Shown: positions 1 through 11,256, counted from the stretch's first letter. The stretch: DNA of 64,000 nucleotides from Candidatus Thioglobus sp. (GCA_028352435.1 JAOMMB010000001.1:82570-146569); one strand, 5' to 3'. Translations and numbers: made by a program. Notes: generated from the sequence alone by a model not told the origin.

Positions 1-909
1 AACTATATCCGTGGTGAATTTATGGAGCCGTTTAACCGATTTGAAGGCGCTCTTAAAGAAGCTTATGCAGCTGGCTTATTAGGTAAAAATATTAATGGTT
101 CAGAGGTAAGTTTTGATCTTTACTCTCATCTAGGCGCAGGCGCTTATATTGTTGGTGAAGAGACAGCCTTATTAGAATCTCTTGAAGGTAAAAAAGGTCA
201 GCCAAGATTTAAACCGCCATTCCCTGCAAATGTTGGCCTATATGGCAAGCCTACCACTATCAATAACACTGAAAGCTTTGCTTCTGTGCCAGAGATTATG
301 TCTAAAGGTGGTCAGTGGTTTGCTGATCTTGGTGTGGAAAATTCTGGTGGCACCAAGTTATTCTCAGTATCTGGACATGTTAATAACCCAGCTAATTTTG
401 AAGTGTCTATGGGTATGCCATTTTCAGAGCTATTAGAGCTTGCAGGCGGCATGCGAAATGGCGCAAAACTTAAAGCGGTCATTCCCGGTGGATCTTCTAC
501 CCCTGTTTTAACAGCAGAAGCTGCTATGGGTATGACTATGGATTACGATGGTATTGATAAAGCAGGCTCAATGCTTGGTGCGGGTTCTGTGATTATTATG
601 GACGAGTCAACCTGTATGGTTAAAGCATTGACGCGTTTGGCACACTTTTATTATGATGAATCTTGTGGGCAATGTACCCCTTGTCGCGAAGGTACAGGCT
701 GGTTATATCGAGTTCTAAAACGTATTATGGACGGCAAAGGTAAAGCTGAAGATATTGATTTACTCATGAGTGTGCAAGAAAAAATTATGGGCAATACGAT
801 TTGTGCCCTGGGTGATGCTGCAGCAATGCCAGTTGAAAGTTTCTTGAGAAATTTCCGTGAAGAGTTTGAATACTATATTGAACATGGAAAAAGCATGGTG
901 GAGAAATAA
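1..909 (+). CDS. nuoF: NADH-quinone oxidoreductase subunit F (5' end outside window)
   Basis: This is the FMN- and 4Fe-4S-carrying subunit of the peripheral arm of respiratory complex I, which takes electrons from NADH. The frame is open from base 1, so the gene starts upstream; the ATG at 22 is internal. The visible 302 residues include the glycine-rich [13 protein letters not shown] stretch of the FMN/NADH fold and, near the end, the [12 protein letters not shown] cluster motif followed by the distal Cys of GNTICALGD, which together bind the N3 4Fe-4S cluster. It shares one base with the next gene (TAATG), as expected for a translationally coupled nuo operon. Family recognition is secure. 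Confidence 0.97.
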   Translation, partial: NYIRGEFMEPFNRFEGALKEAYAAGLLGKNINGSEVSFDLYSHLGAGAYIVGEETALLESLEGKKGQPRFKPPFPANVGLYGKPTTINNTESFASVPEIMSKGGQWFADLGVENSGGTKLFSVSGHVNNPANFEVSMGMPFSELLELAGGMRNGAKLKAVIPGGSSTPVLTAEAAMGMTMDYDGIDKAGSMLGAGSVIIMDESTCMVKALTRLAHFYYDESCGQCTPCREGTGWLYRVLKRIMDGKGKAEDIDLLMSVQEKIMGNTICALGDAAAMPVESFLRNFREEFEYYIEHGKSMVEK

Positions 910-3164
910 TGGCCAGTATTACTATTGAAATTGATGGCAATATCGTTAATGCGAAAGCAGGTGAACGATTAATTACTATTACTGATAGAGAAGGTATTAG
1001 TGTTCCAAGATTTTGCTACCATAAGAAATTATCAGTCTCAACCTCTTGTCGAATGTGCCTGGTAGATATAGAGGGTGTTCCAAAGCCACAAACTGCCTGT
1101 TCAACCCCTGTTTCTGATGGCATGAAGATTCACACACAAAATGAAAAAGCCAAAGCTTCTCAAAAAGCAGTGATGGAATTTTTGTTAATTAACCACCCAT
1201 TAGATTGTCCAATTTGCGACCAAGGTGGCGAGTGTGAATTGCAAGATGTTGCGGTTGAATATGGCTCTGATGTCTCTCGTTTTAGCGAAGGTAAACGTGT
1301 TGTTGCACCTAGCGATATTGGGCCATTAATTCAAACAGATATGACTCGCTGTATTCACTGTACCCGCTGTGTTCGATTTGGTAGTGAGATTGCCGGTATT
1401 ATGGAAATGGGTGGTACAGGGCGAGGCGAGGATTTAAAAATTGAGCCATTTTTAGCAGAAGGCATTACTTCTGAGCTATCTGGAAACATGATTGATGTTT
1501 GTCCAGTAGGCGCCTTAACCTCTAAACCATTTAGATACGAGCTAAGATCTTGGCAAATGGCTTCAGCGGATAGTGTTGCTCGCCATGATTTAGTTGGTTC
1601 AAACTTATATGCACAAACCTATAAAGGGCTAGTTAAGCGTGTTGTTTCAGGTGATAATGAATTGGTCAATGAGACATGGATTTCAGACAGAGATCGCTTC
1701 TCTTATGAAGGGCTTGCACACGAAAATAGACTCTTATTGCCACAAATTAAAGTAGAAGGCCAGTGGAAAGAAGTTGAATGGAATGTGGCACTAGATTTTG
1801 CCATTAAAGGTTTAAATAAAAATGCATTAAACAGCCGAAAAGCTCACAAATTAGGTGGTTTAGCTTCAAGTACAGCAACTACTGAAGAGTTTTATTTGAT
1901 GCAAAAAATGCTTCGAGAAATAGGCTGCGAGAATATAGATTATCGTTTAAATGTTAATAATCTAGATGATCCAATTCACCTAGATTCTAATATTAAGTTG
2001 AGTGATCTAGAATGCGTTGATAATGTGTTGGTTATTGGTGCGAATTTACGTTTAGAGCAGCCAATGATTAACCTTAGGTTACGCAAGGCTCAATTAGCTG
2101 GTGCTACTGTTTCTGCTTTAAATGTTAAGGCATTTGATTACAACCATAAAACTAATCATTCAACAGTTTCACCTAATGAAATTGCGACGATATTAGCGGG
2201 CGCATTAAAAGTTATTTTAGAAAAGAATTCTTTAGAGGCTCCATCATATATCACTAATATTAATCCTAGCGAGTTGTCGATTAACTTAGCGGGTAAATTA
2301 CTAAACTCTGAACGTTCAGTGATTGTACTAGGTGAGCATGTTATTAACAATACGCAAGCTGCTAGTATTGCTCAAATGGTTGCTCAGATCGCTAAACAAG
2401 TTAATGGTAAAACATTAAATGTGACTAGCAGTGCCAATACTCTCGGTGCGCAATATGCCCATTTTTTACCGAAGAGTAAAGGCATGAATACCAATGAAAT
2501 GCTAACAGCAGATATGAGTGCCTTTTTGCTTTTAGATATATACCCTGAATACGATTTTCATCATTCAAACTCGGCTGTTGAAGCTTTGTCAAAAGATGAT
2601 GTATTTGTAGTGTCCTTAAATAGTTTTAATAATGAGTTAGTAGCTCAATACTCTGATGTTTTATTACCAATGGCAGCGATGTATGAAACATCGGGTAGTC
2701 ATGTTAATATCAACCATGATATGCAATCGTTTGCAGCAGCTGTTAAGGCCCCAGAAGAGGCTAAGCCGGCTTGGAAAATTTTAAAAGTATTTGCTGATTT
2801 GTTAGAGCTTCAAGGTTTTCACTATGAAAATATTACCCAGGTATCAGAAGAGCTTAGACATCAAAAAATTTATAAGCATAAGCAAGATATAGCAATAGAG
2901 TTGGGAAAGAAGTCACCCGCTATTGAGACAATTTGGATGCATTCTGCATATCATTCAGATGCCTTGTTAAGACATGCTAAATCATTAAGTAGTAGTAAAA
3001 TTGGACAAACCAATTCAGCCTCAATGAACACCGCTACTGCTAAAGAATTATCACTAGAATGTGGCAATACTTATTTAGGTGTTCCAGTAGTTGTTAGCGA
3101 TAGCGTTGCAGACCGATGTGTCTTTGTCAGTAGTAATCAATCTACTGACATGGGGAGAGAGTGA
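909..3164 (+). CDS. nuoG: NADH-quinone oxidoreductase subunit G
   Basis: Large iron-sulfur subunit of complex I that relays electrons from NuoF to NuoI. The N-terminus is a ferredoxin-like 2Fe-2S domain with Cys36, Cys47, Cys50 and Cys64. It is followed by the His/Cys motif [14 protein letters not shown] and the 4Fe-4S motif CIHCTRC near residue 146, then a molybdopterin-oxidoreductase-like domain lacking a cofactor role. At 751 residues it is shorter than the roughly 900 of E. coli NuoG, and the C-terminal third is weakly conserved. It starts on the last base of the nuoF stop codon and overlaps nuoH by four bases. Confidence 0.95.
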   Translation: MASITIEIDGNIVNAKAGERLITITDREGISVPRFCYHKKLSVSTSCRMCLVDIEGVPKPQTACSTPVSDGMKIHTQNEKAKASQKAVMEFLLINHPLDCPICDQGGECELQDVAVEYGSDVSRFSEGKRVVAPSDIGPLIQTDMTRCIHCTRCVRFGSEIAGIMEMGGTGRGEDLKIEPFLAEGITSELSGNMIDVCPVGALTSKPFRYELRSWQMASADSVARHDLVGSNLYAQTYKGLVKRVVSGDNELVNETWISDRDRFSYEGLAHENRLLLPQIKVEGQWKEVEWNVALDFAIKGLNKNALNSRKAHKLGGLASSTATTEEFYLMQKMLREIGCENIDYRLNVNNLDDPIHLDSNIKLSDLECVDNVLVIGANLRLEQPMINLRLRKAQLAGATVSALNVKAFDYNHKTNHSTVSPNEIATILAGALKVILEKNSLEAPSYITNINPSELSINLAGKLLNSERSVIVLGEHVINNTQAASIAQMVAQIAKQVNGKTLNVTSSANTLGAQYAHFLPKSKGMNTNEMLTADMSAFLLLDIYPEYDFHHSNSAVEALSKDDVFVVSLNSFNNELVAQYSDVLLPMAAMYETSGSHVNINHDMQSFAAAVKAPEEAKPAWKILKVFADLLELQGFHYENITQVSEELRHQKIYKHKQDIAIELGKKSPAIETIWMHSAYHSDALLRHAKSLSSSKIGQTNSASMNTATAKELSLECGNTYLGVPVVVSDSVADRCVFVSSNQSTDMGRE

Positions 3165-4243
3165 TGATGGAAATTTGGCAGTCTTTTGTTATGTTGGTGA
3201 ACGAGTTATTACCTTGGTTTAATGGGAATGTTGCCGCGATTGTCATTATTTTAATTAAGGCAATGGCTCTCATTATGCCACTGTTACTAGTCGTTGCTTA
3301 CTTTACTTATGCAGAGCGTAAGGTTATTGGTTATATGCAGCTGAGAATTGGCCCCAATCGTGTCGGCCCTAAAGGCTGGTTGCAACCAATTGCGGATGCC
3401 TTAAAGCTAATGACTAAGGAAATTATTTTCCCAAGCAAAGCTAATATTTATTTATTTTTACTCGCTCCTATCTTAGCGATTGCACCGGCGATTGCTGTAT
3501 GGGCGGTCATCCCTTTTGATGAAGGTATTTACGTCACTAATTTAGATGTAAGTTTGCTGTACGTTTTAGCGATTGGTTCAATTGGCGTGTACGGTATTAT
3601 CTTGGCTGGTTGGGCATCTAACTCAAAGTACCCTTTACTAGGCGCACTTCGAAGTGCATCGCTATTAGTGTCTTATGAAATCGTGATTGGCTTTGCCTTA
3701 GTAACGGTTGTAATGATTGCAGGCAGTGTTAATCTTAATACCATTGTGACTGGCCAGCAGGGCGGCATTATAAATTGGTACTTTATTCCTTTATTTCCAA
3801 TGATGATTATCTTTTTCATCTCAGCATTAGTTGAAACCAATCGTGCGCCTTTTGACGTAGTCGAGGGTGAATCAGAAATCGTAGGTGGAACCCATGTTGA
3901 ATATTCTGGCATGACATTTGCTGTATTTTTCCTAGCAGAATATGCCAATATGATTCTAATGGCAGTGCTGGCAGTGGTTCTATTTTTTGGTGGCTGGCAC
4001 TCTCCATTTGAAGGGATTGCTTATCTTGAAGCTATCTTTAACTGGATACCAGGCATTATCTGGCTATTAGCAAAAACAACATTCTTTATGTTCTTGTATT
4101 TATGGGTGAGAGCAACTTTTCCACGCTTTCGGTATGATCAGATTATGCGTCTGAGTTGGAAGGTATTTTTACCCATCACTATTTTTTGGATTTTTGTGGT
4201 CGCAATAATGACCCAATTACACATTGGTCCGTGGTTTTCATAA
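3161..4243 (+). CDS. nuoH: NADH-quinone oxidoreductase subunit H
   Basis: Membrane subunit of complex I that forms part of the quinone-binding chamber and links the peripheral arm to the proton-pumping arm. The 360-residue protein has about eight hydrophobic segments. It also shows the family hallmarks: the [20 protein letters not shown] loop after the first helix and the [15 protein letters not shown] loop with conserved acidic residues. Two adjacent ATG codons open the gene, so the start may be 3161 or 3164. It overlaps nuoG and is followed 11 bases later by nuoI. Confidence 0.96.
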   Translation: MMMEIWQSFVMLVNELLPWFNGNVAAIVIILIKAMALIMPLLLVVAYFTYAERKVIGYMQLRIGPNRVGPKGWLQPIADALKLMTKEIIFPSKANIYLFLLAPILAIAPAIAVWAVIPFDEGIYVTNLDVSLLYVLAIGSIGVYGIILAGWASNSKYPLLGALRSASLLVSYEIVIGFALVTVVMIAGSVNLNTIVTGQQGGIINWYFIPLFPMMIIFFISALVETNRAPFDVVEGESEIVGGTHVEYSGMTFAVFFLAEYANMILMAVLAVVLFFGGWHSPFEGIAYLEAIFNWIPGIIWLLAKTTFFMFLYLWVRATFPRFRYDQIMRLSWKVFLPITIFWIFVVAIMTQLHIGPWFS

Positions 4244-4254
4244 AAGGTTAAGAG

Positions 4255-4746
4255 ATGATTAATAAACTGAAAAAAATAATAAAAAGCCTTAGCTTAAGTG
4301 AGTTACGTTCGGGCATGAAGATTACCGGCAAAGAACTTTTTAATACCAAAACTACCGTACAGTATCCGGAAGAAAAAACGCCAATTTCTCCAAGGTTTAG
4401 AGGATTACATGCATTACGTCGCTACCCAAATGGAGAAGAGCGTTGTATTGCTTGCAAACTGTGTGAGGCGGTTTGTCCAGCTAACGCGATCACTATTGAA
4501 TCTGAAATGCGTGACGATGGAACAAGACGCACCACCCAATATGACATTGATTTATTTAAGTGTATTTTTTGTGGCTTTTGTGAAGAAGCATGTCCAGTGG
4601 ATGCGATTGTTGAAACACAGATATTTGAATATGCATTTGAATCAAGAGATGGCAGTATCATGACTAAGGATCGATTGTTAAAAGTAGGCGATGACAATGA
4701 AGAAAGCATTAGCCAAGCAAGATCTGAAGACGCCAAATATCGATAA
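4255..4746 (+). CDS. nuoI: NADH-quinone oxidoreductase subunit I
   Basis: Ferredoxin-like subunit carrying the two 4Fe-4S clusters (N6a and N6b) that pass electrons toward the quinone site. Both CxxCxxCxxxCP motifs are visible: [12 protein letters not shown] and [12 protein letters not shown]. The 163-residue length is normal for the family, with an N-terminal amphipathic stretch that would lie on the membrane. A purine-rich AAGAG sits just ahead of the ATG. It lies between nuoH and nuoJ in standard order. Confidence 0.97.
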   Translation: MINKLKKIIKSLSLSELRSGMKITGKELFNTKTTVQYPEEKTPISPRFRGLHALRRYPNGEERCIACKLCEAVCPANAITIESEMRDDGTRRTTQYDIDLFKCIFCGFCEEACPVDAIVETQIFEYAFESRDGSIMTKDRLLKVGDDNEESISQARSEDAKYR

Positions 4747-4758
4747 GGATAAACAAAA

Positions 4759-5370
4759 ATGGGTTCCGAACAAATAATTTTCTATTTTTTATCATTTTGG
4801 CTGATAGCTTCCTCGCTAGCCATGATATTTTCTCGTAATGCAGCAAAAGCAGTATTATTTTTAGTGCTGAGTTTTTTTTCAGTAGCAAGTGTTTGGATCT
4901 TATTAGAGGCTGAATTTTTAGCCATTACTTTGATTCTTGTTTACGTAGGTGCTGTCATGGTACTGTTCTTATTTGTCATTAAGATGCTTAATATTGATAA
5001 GTCAACACTGCGTGCTAAGTTTGCTGGTTATTTACCGCTTGGCCTAATTGTCGCGTTAATTATTATTGCTGAAATGACGTTAGTGTTAGGTAATGCCCAA
5101 TTTGGATTAGACGTTATGCCAGCACCCGCAAGACATGGTGCAGATTATAGTAATATTACCGAGTTGGCTTTGCAACTTTATACAACCTATGTATACCCAT
5201 TTGAATTAGCTGCAGTATTATTACTAATAGCTATTATTGCCGCTATCACTTTGGTGCATAAAAAAGAAATCAACCGAAAGCAACAATCTATTTCTGAGCA
5301 GGTTAATGTGAGAGCAAAAGATAGAGTGCGAATCGTGTCAATCACCTCATCGTCTAAGGAGAATAAGTAA
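4759..5370 (+). CDS. nuoJ: NADH-quinone oxidoreductase subunit J
   Basis: Membrane subunit of complex I in the hydrophobic arm. The 203 residues contain about five transmembrane helices, with the conserved [19 protein letters not shown] segment in helix III that forms a pi-bulge in solved structures. The C-terminus is a short, basic, cytoplasmic tail. Its stop codon shares one base with the nuoK start, implying translational coupling. Confidence 0.95.
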   Translation: MGSEQIIFYFLSFWLIASSLAMIFSRNAAKAVLFLVLSFFSVASVWILLEAEFLAITLILVYVGAVMVLFLFVIKMLNIDKSTLRAKFAGYLPLGLIVALIIIAEMTLVLGNAQFGLDVMPAPARHGADYSNITELALQLYTTYVYPFELAAVLLLIAIIAAITLVHKKEINRKQQSISEQVNVRAKDRVRIVSITSSSKENK

Positions 5371-5675
5371 TGGTCAGTTTGAGTGATTACTTAATTTTAA
5401 GTAGTGTTATTTTCTGTATTGGCTTAGTGGGTATTTTTGTTAACCGTACTAATATCATTACTTTGTTGATGTGCGTAGAGCTTATTTTGGCTGCAGTTAA
5501 TACGAATTTTATTGCTTTTTCTCATTTTCTGGGCAATGAAGCGGGTCAGATTTTTGTATTTTTCATCTTGACTGTTGCTGCTGCAGAAGTAGCCATTGGA
5601 TTGGCCATCTTGACACTCTTATTTAGAGTGCGCGGATCGATCGATGTTGACGTCACTAATAGTTTAAAGGGGTAA
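5370..5675 (+). CDS. nuoK: NADH-quinone oxidoreductase subunit K
   Basis: Small membrane subunit (101 residues, three helices) related to MrpC of antiporters and part of the proton-transfer path of complex I. The conserved glutamate is visible in the [11 protein letters not shown] segment of helix II, and a second in the [12 protein letters not shown] segment of helix III. Length matches the family. It overlaps both neighbours by a single base. Confidence 0.96.
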   Translation: MVSLSDYLILSSVIFCIGLVGIFVNRTNIITLLMCVELILAAVNTNFIAFSHFLGNEAGQIFVFFILTVAAAEVAIGLAILTLLFRVRGSIDVDVTNSLKG

Positions 5676-7642
5676 TGATGGAGCAAATATATTTAACAAT
5701 TGCTTTGGCACCTTTGGTAGGAGCGATCTTTGCTGGATTTTTTGGCTCGTTACTCGGCAGAATGGCAACTACTGTTATAACAATTGCGGGCGTACTAATA
5801 TCCACTATTCTATCTTTTTATGTATTCAATCATCATGTACTAGAAGGCGGTGAAGTTTTTAATCAAAACCTTTACACCTGGATGCAAATTGGCGAACTTA
5901 ATATCAGTGTTGGATTTTTAATTGACAACTTAACTGCCATCATGCTCGTGGTGGTATCGTTTGTGTCGCTTATGGTGCATATTTATACGATTGGCTATAT
6001 GCACGATGACGCCGGCTACACTAAGTTTTTTAGCTATATTTCGTTATTCACTTTCTCTATGTTTATGCTGGTGATGAGTAATAACTTCATGCAGTTATTC
6101 TTTGGTTGGGAAGCAGTTGGTTTGGTCTCGTATCTGTTAATTGGTTTCTGGCATCATAAAGAAAGCGCTGTTGAAGCAAACTTGAAAGCTTTTTTAGTTA
6201 ATCGTGTAGGAGATTTTGGCTTTTTACTAGGTATTGCTTTGGTGCTTATGTATTTTGGCTCGCTAGATTATGTCGAAGTATTTGCAAGCCTAGGCAATGT
6301 CACTGGCGTAACCATGCTTGATGGCACTAGCGTTATTACTGTTATTTGTATTTTATTATTCATTGGTGCCATGGGTAAATCTGCCCAAGTACCACTTCAC
6401 GTTTGGCTACCCGGTTCGATGGAAGGTCCAACACCAATCTCAGCATTGATTCACGCAGCCACTATGGTGACAGCTGGTATCTTTATGGTGTCGCGCATGT
6501 CGCCAATGTTTGAGCTTAGTGAGACAGCACTTATAGTAGTAATGGTGGTGGGTGCGATTACTGCCTTATTTATGGGCTTATTAGGCATCGTACAAAACGA
6601 TATTAAAAAAGTAGTGGCTTATTCAACACTCTCACAACTTGGCTATATGACTGTAGCATTAGGTGTGAGCGCATACTCAGTGGCTATTTTTCACCTCATG
6701 ACTCACGCTTTCTTTAAGGCACTACTTTTCTTAGCAGCGGGCTCAGTAATTGTAGCCCTACACCACAAACAAGATATTCGTAAGATGGGTGGTTTGCGTA
6801 AAAAAATGCCAATAACTTATTGGACTTCATTAATTGGTACATTGGCACTTATTGGCTTCCCAGGCTTTGCAGGTTTTTATTCAAAAGATATGATTATCGA
6901 AGCGGTGCATTTCTCTCAACTACCATTTTCTGATTGGGTTTATGTCGCCGTTGTTATCGGTGTTTTTATTACGGCTTTCTATTCACTTAGGATGTTCTTT
7001 TTGGTCTTTCATGGTGAATCAAGAATGGATGAACATACGGCATCACATGTCAAAGAGTCACCTTTTAGTATTACTTTACCCCTTGTGGCTTTGGCGATAC
7101 CATCTGCGCTGATTGGTTATCTTACTATTGACCCAATGCTGTTTAATGGCTGGCTCGATAATGCCATCACAGTGGCTACAAATCATACTTCAATGGCAAG
7201 TCTTGAGGCTAATTTTCATGGTGCCAATGGAATGATTCCTCATGCATTACAAACGCTACCTTTCTGGATGATGGTCGGCGGTATTGCTAGTGCTTGGGTG
7301 TTGACACTTTATAGATCGCAATGGGCAGACTGGATTCAAAAGAAATTTCATCGCAGTAACTACGTATTAGAATCACTTTATGGTTTTGATCGTTTAAACG
7401 ATATTGTCTTTGTAGGTGGCATTAAAAAACTAGGTAACTTCTTATGGAAGGTGTCAGATTCTGGACTAATTGACAAAATACTCGTCAATGGCAGCGCAAG
7501 ATTTGTTGGATTTATCGCCTCAATGGTTCGCCCAATACAAACAGGCTATGTTTATCATTATGCATTTTTCATGATTGTTAGTTTATTAATTATTTTAACT
7601 TGGGTACTGTTTGCAGGTGATAACCCACTACTTGAGCTTTAA
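5675..7642 (+). CDS. nuoL: NADH-quinone oxidoreductase subunit L
   Basis: Antiporter-like proton-pumping subunit at the distal end of the membrane arm. The 655-residue protein is strongly hydrophobic. It includes the conserved FFGWEAVGLVSYLLIGFW segment with the key glutamate, the MGKSAQVPLHVWLPGSMEGP motif with the pumping lysine, and a long C-terminal amphipathic region typical of NuoL. Two ATGs are adjacent at the start (5675 and 5678). The gap to nuoM is two bases. Confidence 0.97.
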   Translation: MMEQIYLTIALAPLVGAIFAGFFGSLLGRMATTVITIAGVLISTILSFYVFNHHVLEGGEVFNQNLYTWMQIGELNISVGFLIDNLTAIMLVVVSFVSLMVHIYTIGYMHDDAGYTKFFSYISLFTFSMFMLVMSNNFMQLFFGWEAVGLVSYLLIGFWHHKESAVEANLKAFLVNRVGDFGFLLGIALVLMYFGSLDYVEVFASLGNVTGVTMLDGTSVITVICILLFIGAMGKSAQVPLHVWLPGSMEGPTPISALIHAATMVTAGIFMVSRMSPMFELSETALIVVMVVGAITALFMGLLGIVQNDIKKVVAYSTLSQLGYMTVALGVSAYSVAIFHLMTHAFFKALLFLAAGSVIVALHHKQDIRKMGGLRKKMPITYWTSLIGTLALIGFPGFAGFYSKDMIIEAVHFSQLPFSDWVYVAVVIGVFITAFYSLRMFFLVFHGESRMDEHTASHVKESPFSITLPLVALAIPSALIGYLTIDPMLFNGWLDNAITVATNHTSMASLEANFHGANGMIPHALQTLPFWMMVGGIASAWVLTLYRSQWADWIQKKFHRSNYVLESLYGFDRLNDIVFVGGIKKLGNFLWKVSDSGLIDKILVNGSARFVGFIASMVRPIQTGYVYHYAFFMIVSLLIILTWVLFAGDNPLLEL

Positions 7643-7644
7643 CG

Positions 7645-9150
7645 ATGGATAATTCATTACTTAGTTTGTTAATTTGGCTGCCAATTTTTGGCGGTGCATT
7701 GGTTATTTGGCTGGGCAACGAGCGAGCTAATACAGCACGTTGGTTGAGCGTTTCTCTCTCTATTGTGGTGTTTATTATGTCACTGAGTTTGTATACCGAG
7801 TTTGACTCAAGTACTCATCTGATGCAATTTGAAGAGAAAGCTTCTTGGATCTCTCAGTTTGATGTTTACTATCATATTGGTGTAGATGGCATTTCAATGC
7901 CATTGATTATCCTTACAACATTTTCAAGTATTTTGGTATTGATTGCAGGTTGGGAGGTTATTCAAACGCGCCCAGCACACTATATGGCTGCATTCTTGAT
8001 GATGGAAGGATTAATCATTGGTGTGTTTTCTGCACTTGACGGCATTCTTTTTTACGCATTTTGGGAAGCATCACTGATTCCAATGTTGTTGATTATTGGT
8101 GTGTGGGGTGGCGACAACCGAGTTTATGCTGCGATCAAGTTCTTCTTGTATACGTTTTTGGGCTCGGTATTTATGTTGGTATCGCTCATCTACATGTACA
8201 ACAAAGGTGGCTCATTTTCTATTCTAGACATGCATAATCTTAGTTTAAGTGCTAGCGAACAGGCTTGGATTTTCTGGGCATTCTTCATGGCTTTTGCCGT
8301 TAAAGTGCCGATGTTTCCTGTACACACTTGGCTACCTGATGCTCACGTTCAAGCGCCAACGGGTGGCTCGGTTATCCTTGCCGCTATTATGCTTAAGATG
8401 GGTGGTTATGGTTTCTTTCGTTTTTCATTGCCGATCACGCCAGATGCTTCTTTAGAGTTTTCAGAAATCGTAATTATTCTTTCTTTGATTGCCATTGTTT
8501 ATATTGGCTTTGTGGCTTTGGTTCAACGTGATATGAAAAAGCTTATCGCTTATTCATCAATCTCACACATGGGTTTTGTAACACTTGGTGTCTTTGCTTT
8601 ATTCCTAGCCTACACGCCAGGCGCAGCAGAAGGCGCGCTGCTTGGTCTTGAGGGTGCGATGATTCAAATGATTTCTCACGGCTTTATATCTGCTGCTATG
8701 TTCTTAGTAGTGGGTGTTTTATATGACCGTCTTCATTCAAGAGAAATCTCCACCTACGGCGGTGTAATCAACTCCATGCCAAAGTTTACAGGCTTTGCGG
8801 TGTTATTTGCTATGGCCAATGCTGGCTTGCCAGGCACCTCAGGTTTTGTGGGTGAATTTATGGTGATTCTTGGCGTGATGCAAGCTAATATTTGGTACGC
8901 TGTTTTAGCCGGAACCACGCTTATCGTTGGTGCTGCATATACTTTATGGATGGTTAAGCGCGTATTTTGGGGTGAAGTAACTAACCCAGCTGTTTCAACC
9001 TTGTCAGATATTAATGCTAGAGAGTTTGGCATCTTGGCGATACTGGCTGTTGCAGTGGTTGCGATGGGTTTATACCCACAGCCCGTGATTGACGTTATGC
9101 ATGTTTCCATTGAGCACTTATTAAACCAAGCCTTAACCTCTAAACTTTAA
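7645..9150 (+). CDS. nuoM: NADH-quinone oxidoreductase subunit M
   Basis: Second antiporter-like proton-pumping subunit of complex I. The 501 residues carry the characteristic FYAFWEASLIPMLLIIGVWG segment with its conserved Glu, the AFAVKVPMFPVHTWLPDAHV motif with the conserved Lys, and the LIAYSSISHMGFVTLG stretch. Length and hydropathy match NuoM rather than NuoL or NuoN. It sits between nuoL and nuoN with short gaps. Confidence 0.97.
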   Translation: MDNSLLSLLIWLPIFGGALVIWLGNERANTARWLSVSLSIVVFIMSLSLYTEFDSSTHLMQFEEKASWISQFDVYYHIGVDGISMPLIILTTFSSILVLIAGWEVIQTRPAHYMAAFLMMEGLIIGVFSALDGILFYAFWEASLIPMLLIIGVWGGDNRVYAAIKFFLYTFLGSVFMLVSLIYMYNKGGSFSILDMHNLSLSASEQAWIFWAFFMAFAVKVPMFPVHTWLPDAHVQAPTGGSVILAAIMLKMGGYGFFRFSLPITPDASLEFSEIVIILSLIAIVYIGFVALVQRDMKKLIAYSSISHMGFVTLGVFALFLAYTPGAAEGALLGLEGAMIQMISHGFISAAMFLVVGVLYDRLHSREISTYGGVINSMPKFTGFAVLFAMANAGLPGTSGFVGEFMVILGVMQANIWYAVLAGTTLIVGAAYTLWMVKRVFWGEVTNPAVSTLSDINAREFGILAILAVAVVAMGLYPQPVIDVMHVSIEHLLNQALTSKL

Positions 9151-9161
9151 GTATTAGCATT

Positions 9162-10616
9162 ATGAATAATATGTACACATTTGACACATCAACTTTATGG
9201 GCTGCTTTGCCTGAAATATTCTTATTAGGTGCGATTGTGGTAGTGCTTTTATTAGACCTATTTTTAACCAAGCCTTTCAAGCAAGCTACCTATTATTTAA
9301 TGCAAATTAGCTTATTCATCACAGGTGTAATGGCTTTTAATTTAATCGATCAACCGCAAACCATCATCTTTAGTGGCTCGTTTATTTTAGACAACATGGC
9401 TTCGGTCTTTAAAGTCTTCATGATAGGCTCAACTATGGTGGCTATGGTTTATACCCGCCATTACCTTATTCAGCATGCACTATTCAGAGGCGAGTATTTT
9501 GTCTTGGTACTTTTATCCGTATTAGGCATGATGGTAATGGTTTCGGGCTATAGCTTATTAACGCTATATCTCGGATTAGAAATTTTATCTTTATCACTTT
9601 ACACCCTTATCGCCATTGCACGAGAGCGAGCAGGTGCGGTAGAAGCAGCACTAAAATACTTTGTGCTAGGCGCTATCGCATCAGGCTTGTTACTTTACGG
9701 CATGAGCATGATTTACGGTATTAGTGGTAGTATTAATATCACCGATATTGCTAATTTTGCTGCTAACGCCGACCTAGCTTCAAGAGAAACCCTTATTTTA
9801 AATTTTGGCCTAGTATTTTTAGTTATCGGTATTGCCTTTAAACTAGGCGCTGTGCCGTTTCATATGTGGGTGCCAGATGTCTATCAAGGCGCACCAACTT
9901 CAGTAACGCTATTTTTATCCACCGTGCCAAAAGTAGCAGCAGTTGCTATGTTGGTTCGTATCTTGGTAGACGGTCTAGGTGCAATGCATGCTTATTGGGC
10001 AGATTTGTTTATGGTGCTAGCCGTGTTGTCTATCGCACTTGGCTCGGTAGTTGCACTGATGCAAACCAACATCAAACGTTTATTGGCGTATTCCACCATC
10101 TCGCACGTTGGCTTTATTATGCTAGGCTTTGTTACCGGTGTTATCAGTGGATATGGTGCGGCAGTTTTTTACGTATTTGTCTATATTTTGATGAGCTTAG
10201 CGGCATTTGGTATCGTTATTCTTCTGAACAAAAAAGGCTTTGAAGCGGATCAAATCTCAGACTTTAAAGGCCTTAGTAAGCACTCACCTTGGTTTGCATT
10301 AATGATGTTAGTGGTCATGCTATCCATGGCAGGTGTGCCACCTTTTATTGGCTTTTATGCCAAATTCTTTATACTGCAACAAGTCATCTCAGCTGGCTTT
10401 GTAACACTTGCAGTGGTGGCGGTGGTGTTTGCTGTGATTAGTGCTTATTATTATTTACAAATTATCAAATCTATGTACTTTGAAGAGTCTGATAAAGACA
10501 TCACTATTACCGCACCGATGGATATGCAACTAGTTTTATCAATCAATGCAGTATTAATTTTAGTGGTTGGTATATTCCCAGATTTTTGGATAAAACTCTC
10601 TCTTTCATTGTTCTAA
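9162..10616 (+). CDS. nuoN: NADH-quinone oxidoreductase subunit N
   Basis: Third antiporter-like subunit and the last gene of the complex I operon. The 484-residue protein shows YLGLEILSLSLYTLIA with the conserved Glu, the FKLGAVPFHMWVPDVYQGAP motif with the conserved Lys, and RLLAYSTISHVGFIMLG. A hairpin with a short T run follows nine bases after the stop, consistent with the end of the nuo transcription unit. Confidence 0.96.
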   Translation: MNNMYTFDTSTLWAALPEIFLLGAIVVVLLLDLFLTKPFKQATYYLMQISLFITGVMAFNLIDQPQTIIFSGSFILDNMASVFKVFMIGSTMVAMVYTRHYLIQHALFRGEYFVLVLLSVLGMMVMVSGYSLLTLYLGLEILSLSLYTLIAIARERAGAVEAALKYFVLGAIASGLLLYGMSMIYGISGSINITDIANFAANADLASRETLILNFGLVFLVIGIAFKLGAVPFHMWVPDVYQGAPTSVTLFLSTVPKVAAVAMLVRILVDGLGAMHAYWADLFMVLAVLSIALGSVVALMQTNIKRLLAYSTISHVGFIMLGFVTGVISGYGAAVFYVFVYILMSLAAFGIVILLNKKGFEADQISDFKGLSKHSPWFALMMLVVMLSMAGVPPFIGFYAKFFILQQVISAGFVTLAVVAVVFAVISAYYYLQIIKSMYFEESDKDITITAPMDMQLVLSINAVLILVVGIFPDFWIKLSLSLF

Positions 10617-10624
10617 AGAGCTAA

Positions 10625-10647
10625 TTGGCAATATTTGCCAAATTTTT
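10625..10647 (+). terminator. Probable intrinsic terminator of the nuo operon
   Basis: A seven-pair inverted repeat, TTGGCAA / TTGCCAA with a three-base loop (10625-10641), is followed by A then five T residues. It lies just after the nuoN stop. The stem is short and A+T-rich, so its strength is uncertain, but position and T tract fit a Rho-independent terminator. Confidence 0.6.
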
Positions 10648-10905
10648 ATTAGCTTGTTAAGTTTTGGTGTTTATATGCGTTATTTGACCTATAAATTGCC
10701 AAAATTCTTATAAAAAGCACGCTTTAAGCCCATAAACCAAGGTTTTTACGAGTATTTATCTAGTAAAAATCCTTATTTGATAACAATTTAGCTCTATTTT
10801 GATTATTTCCAATATTTCTCAAAAGATAGTTTCATTAATCTGGCACTATTTCAAAGATATTCTAGTTTTAAATCAAGAAAACGCCAACCCTTGGAGTGGA
10901 TTGCC

Positions 10906-10911
10906 TATAAT
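10906..10911 (+). promoter_or_regulatory. Candidate -10 element for the RRM protein gene
   Basis: A perfect TATAAT lies 75 bases upstream of the RRM gene start. No good -35 hexamer is seen at 16-18 bases upstream, so this is a partial promoter match in an A+T-rich region. Confidence 0.4.
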
Positions 10912-10986
10912 GCATAAGTCATTACATGGTATTACACATACTATTGAAATAAAAACTATTCGCACTCAACACAACACGCTCAACCA

Positions 10987-11241
10987 ATGAAAATATTAAT
11001 AAGAAATCTTCCTCGCACACTATTAGAAAACGGACTTAAAGAATTGTTTGAAGCCTATGGTGATGTGCAATCTTGCACAATCGTATTAGACAAAACAACA
11101 GGCGAATCTAAAGGTTTTGGCTTTGTCGAGATCGCAAAAGTTGGCGATGCCAAAGCAGCCATACAAGGTCTTAATGGCAAACCTGTTAATGGCAATAAAA
11201 TTAGAGTCAAAAAAGCAGAAAAAACAAACGATGCTAAGTAG
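10987..11241 (+). CDS. Single-RRM RNA-binding protein
   Basis: An 84-residue protein made almost entirely of one RNA recognition motif. The RNP2 motif (ILIRNL, residues 3-8) and RNP1 motif (KGFGFVEI, about residues 38-45) are both clear, with aromatic residues at the expected RNA-stacking positions. It resembles the small bacterial RRM proteins found in cyanobacteria and several proteobacteria, some of which are cold-regulated. Here there is no glycine-rich tail, only a short Lys-rich end. It is followed 15 bases later by a VF530-family gene, so the two may be co-transcribed. The RNA targets are unknown. Confidence 0.85.
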   Translation: MKILIRNLPRTLLENGLKELFEAYGDVQSCTIVLDKTTGESKGFGFVEIAKVGDAKAAIQGLNGKPVNGNKIRVKKAEKTNDAK

Positions 11242-11256
11242 TTTTAAGCATTAGTA

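Larger units (their letters stand above)
10617..10986. other. 370-base intergenic stretch between nuoN and the RRM gene
   Basis: After the nuo terminator there is a second imperfect hairpin at about 10739-10774: AAGGTTTTTAC pairs with GTAAAAATCCTT, with one bulged base. A TATAAT hexamer lies at 10906-10911, 75 bases ahead of the RRM gene. One open frame on the + strand (10799-10990) lacks a ribosome site, runs into the RRM start and has unremarkable composition, so I do not call it. No RNA gene was recognised here. Confidence 0.5.

Noticed and set aside
10799..10990. A 63-codon frame upstream of the RRM gene
   Set aside because: No ribosome site, overlaps the RRM start, includes the likely promoter, and resembles no protein.
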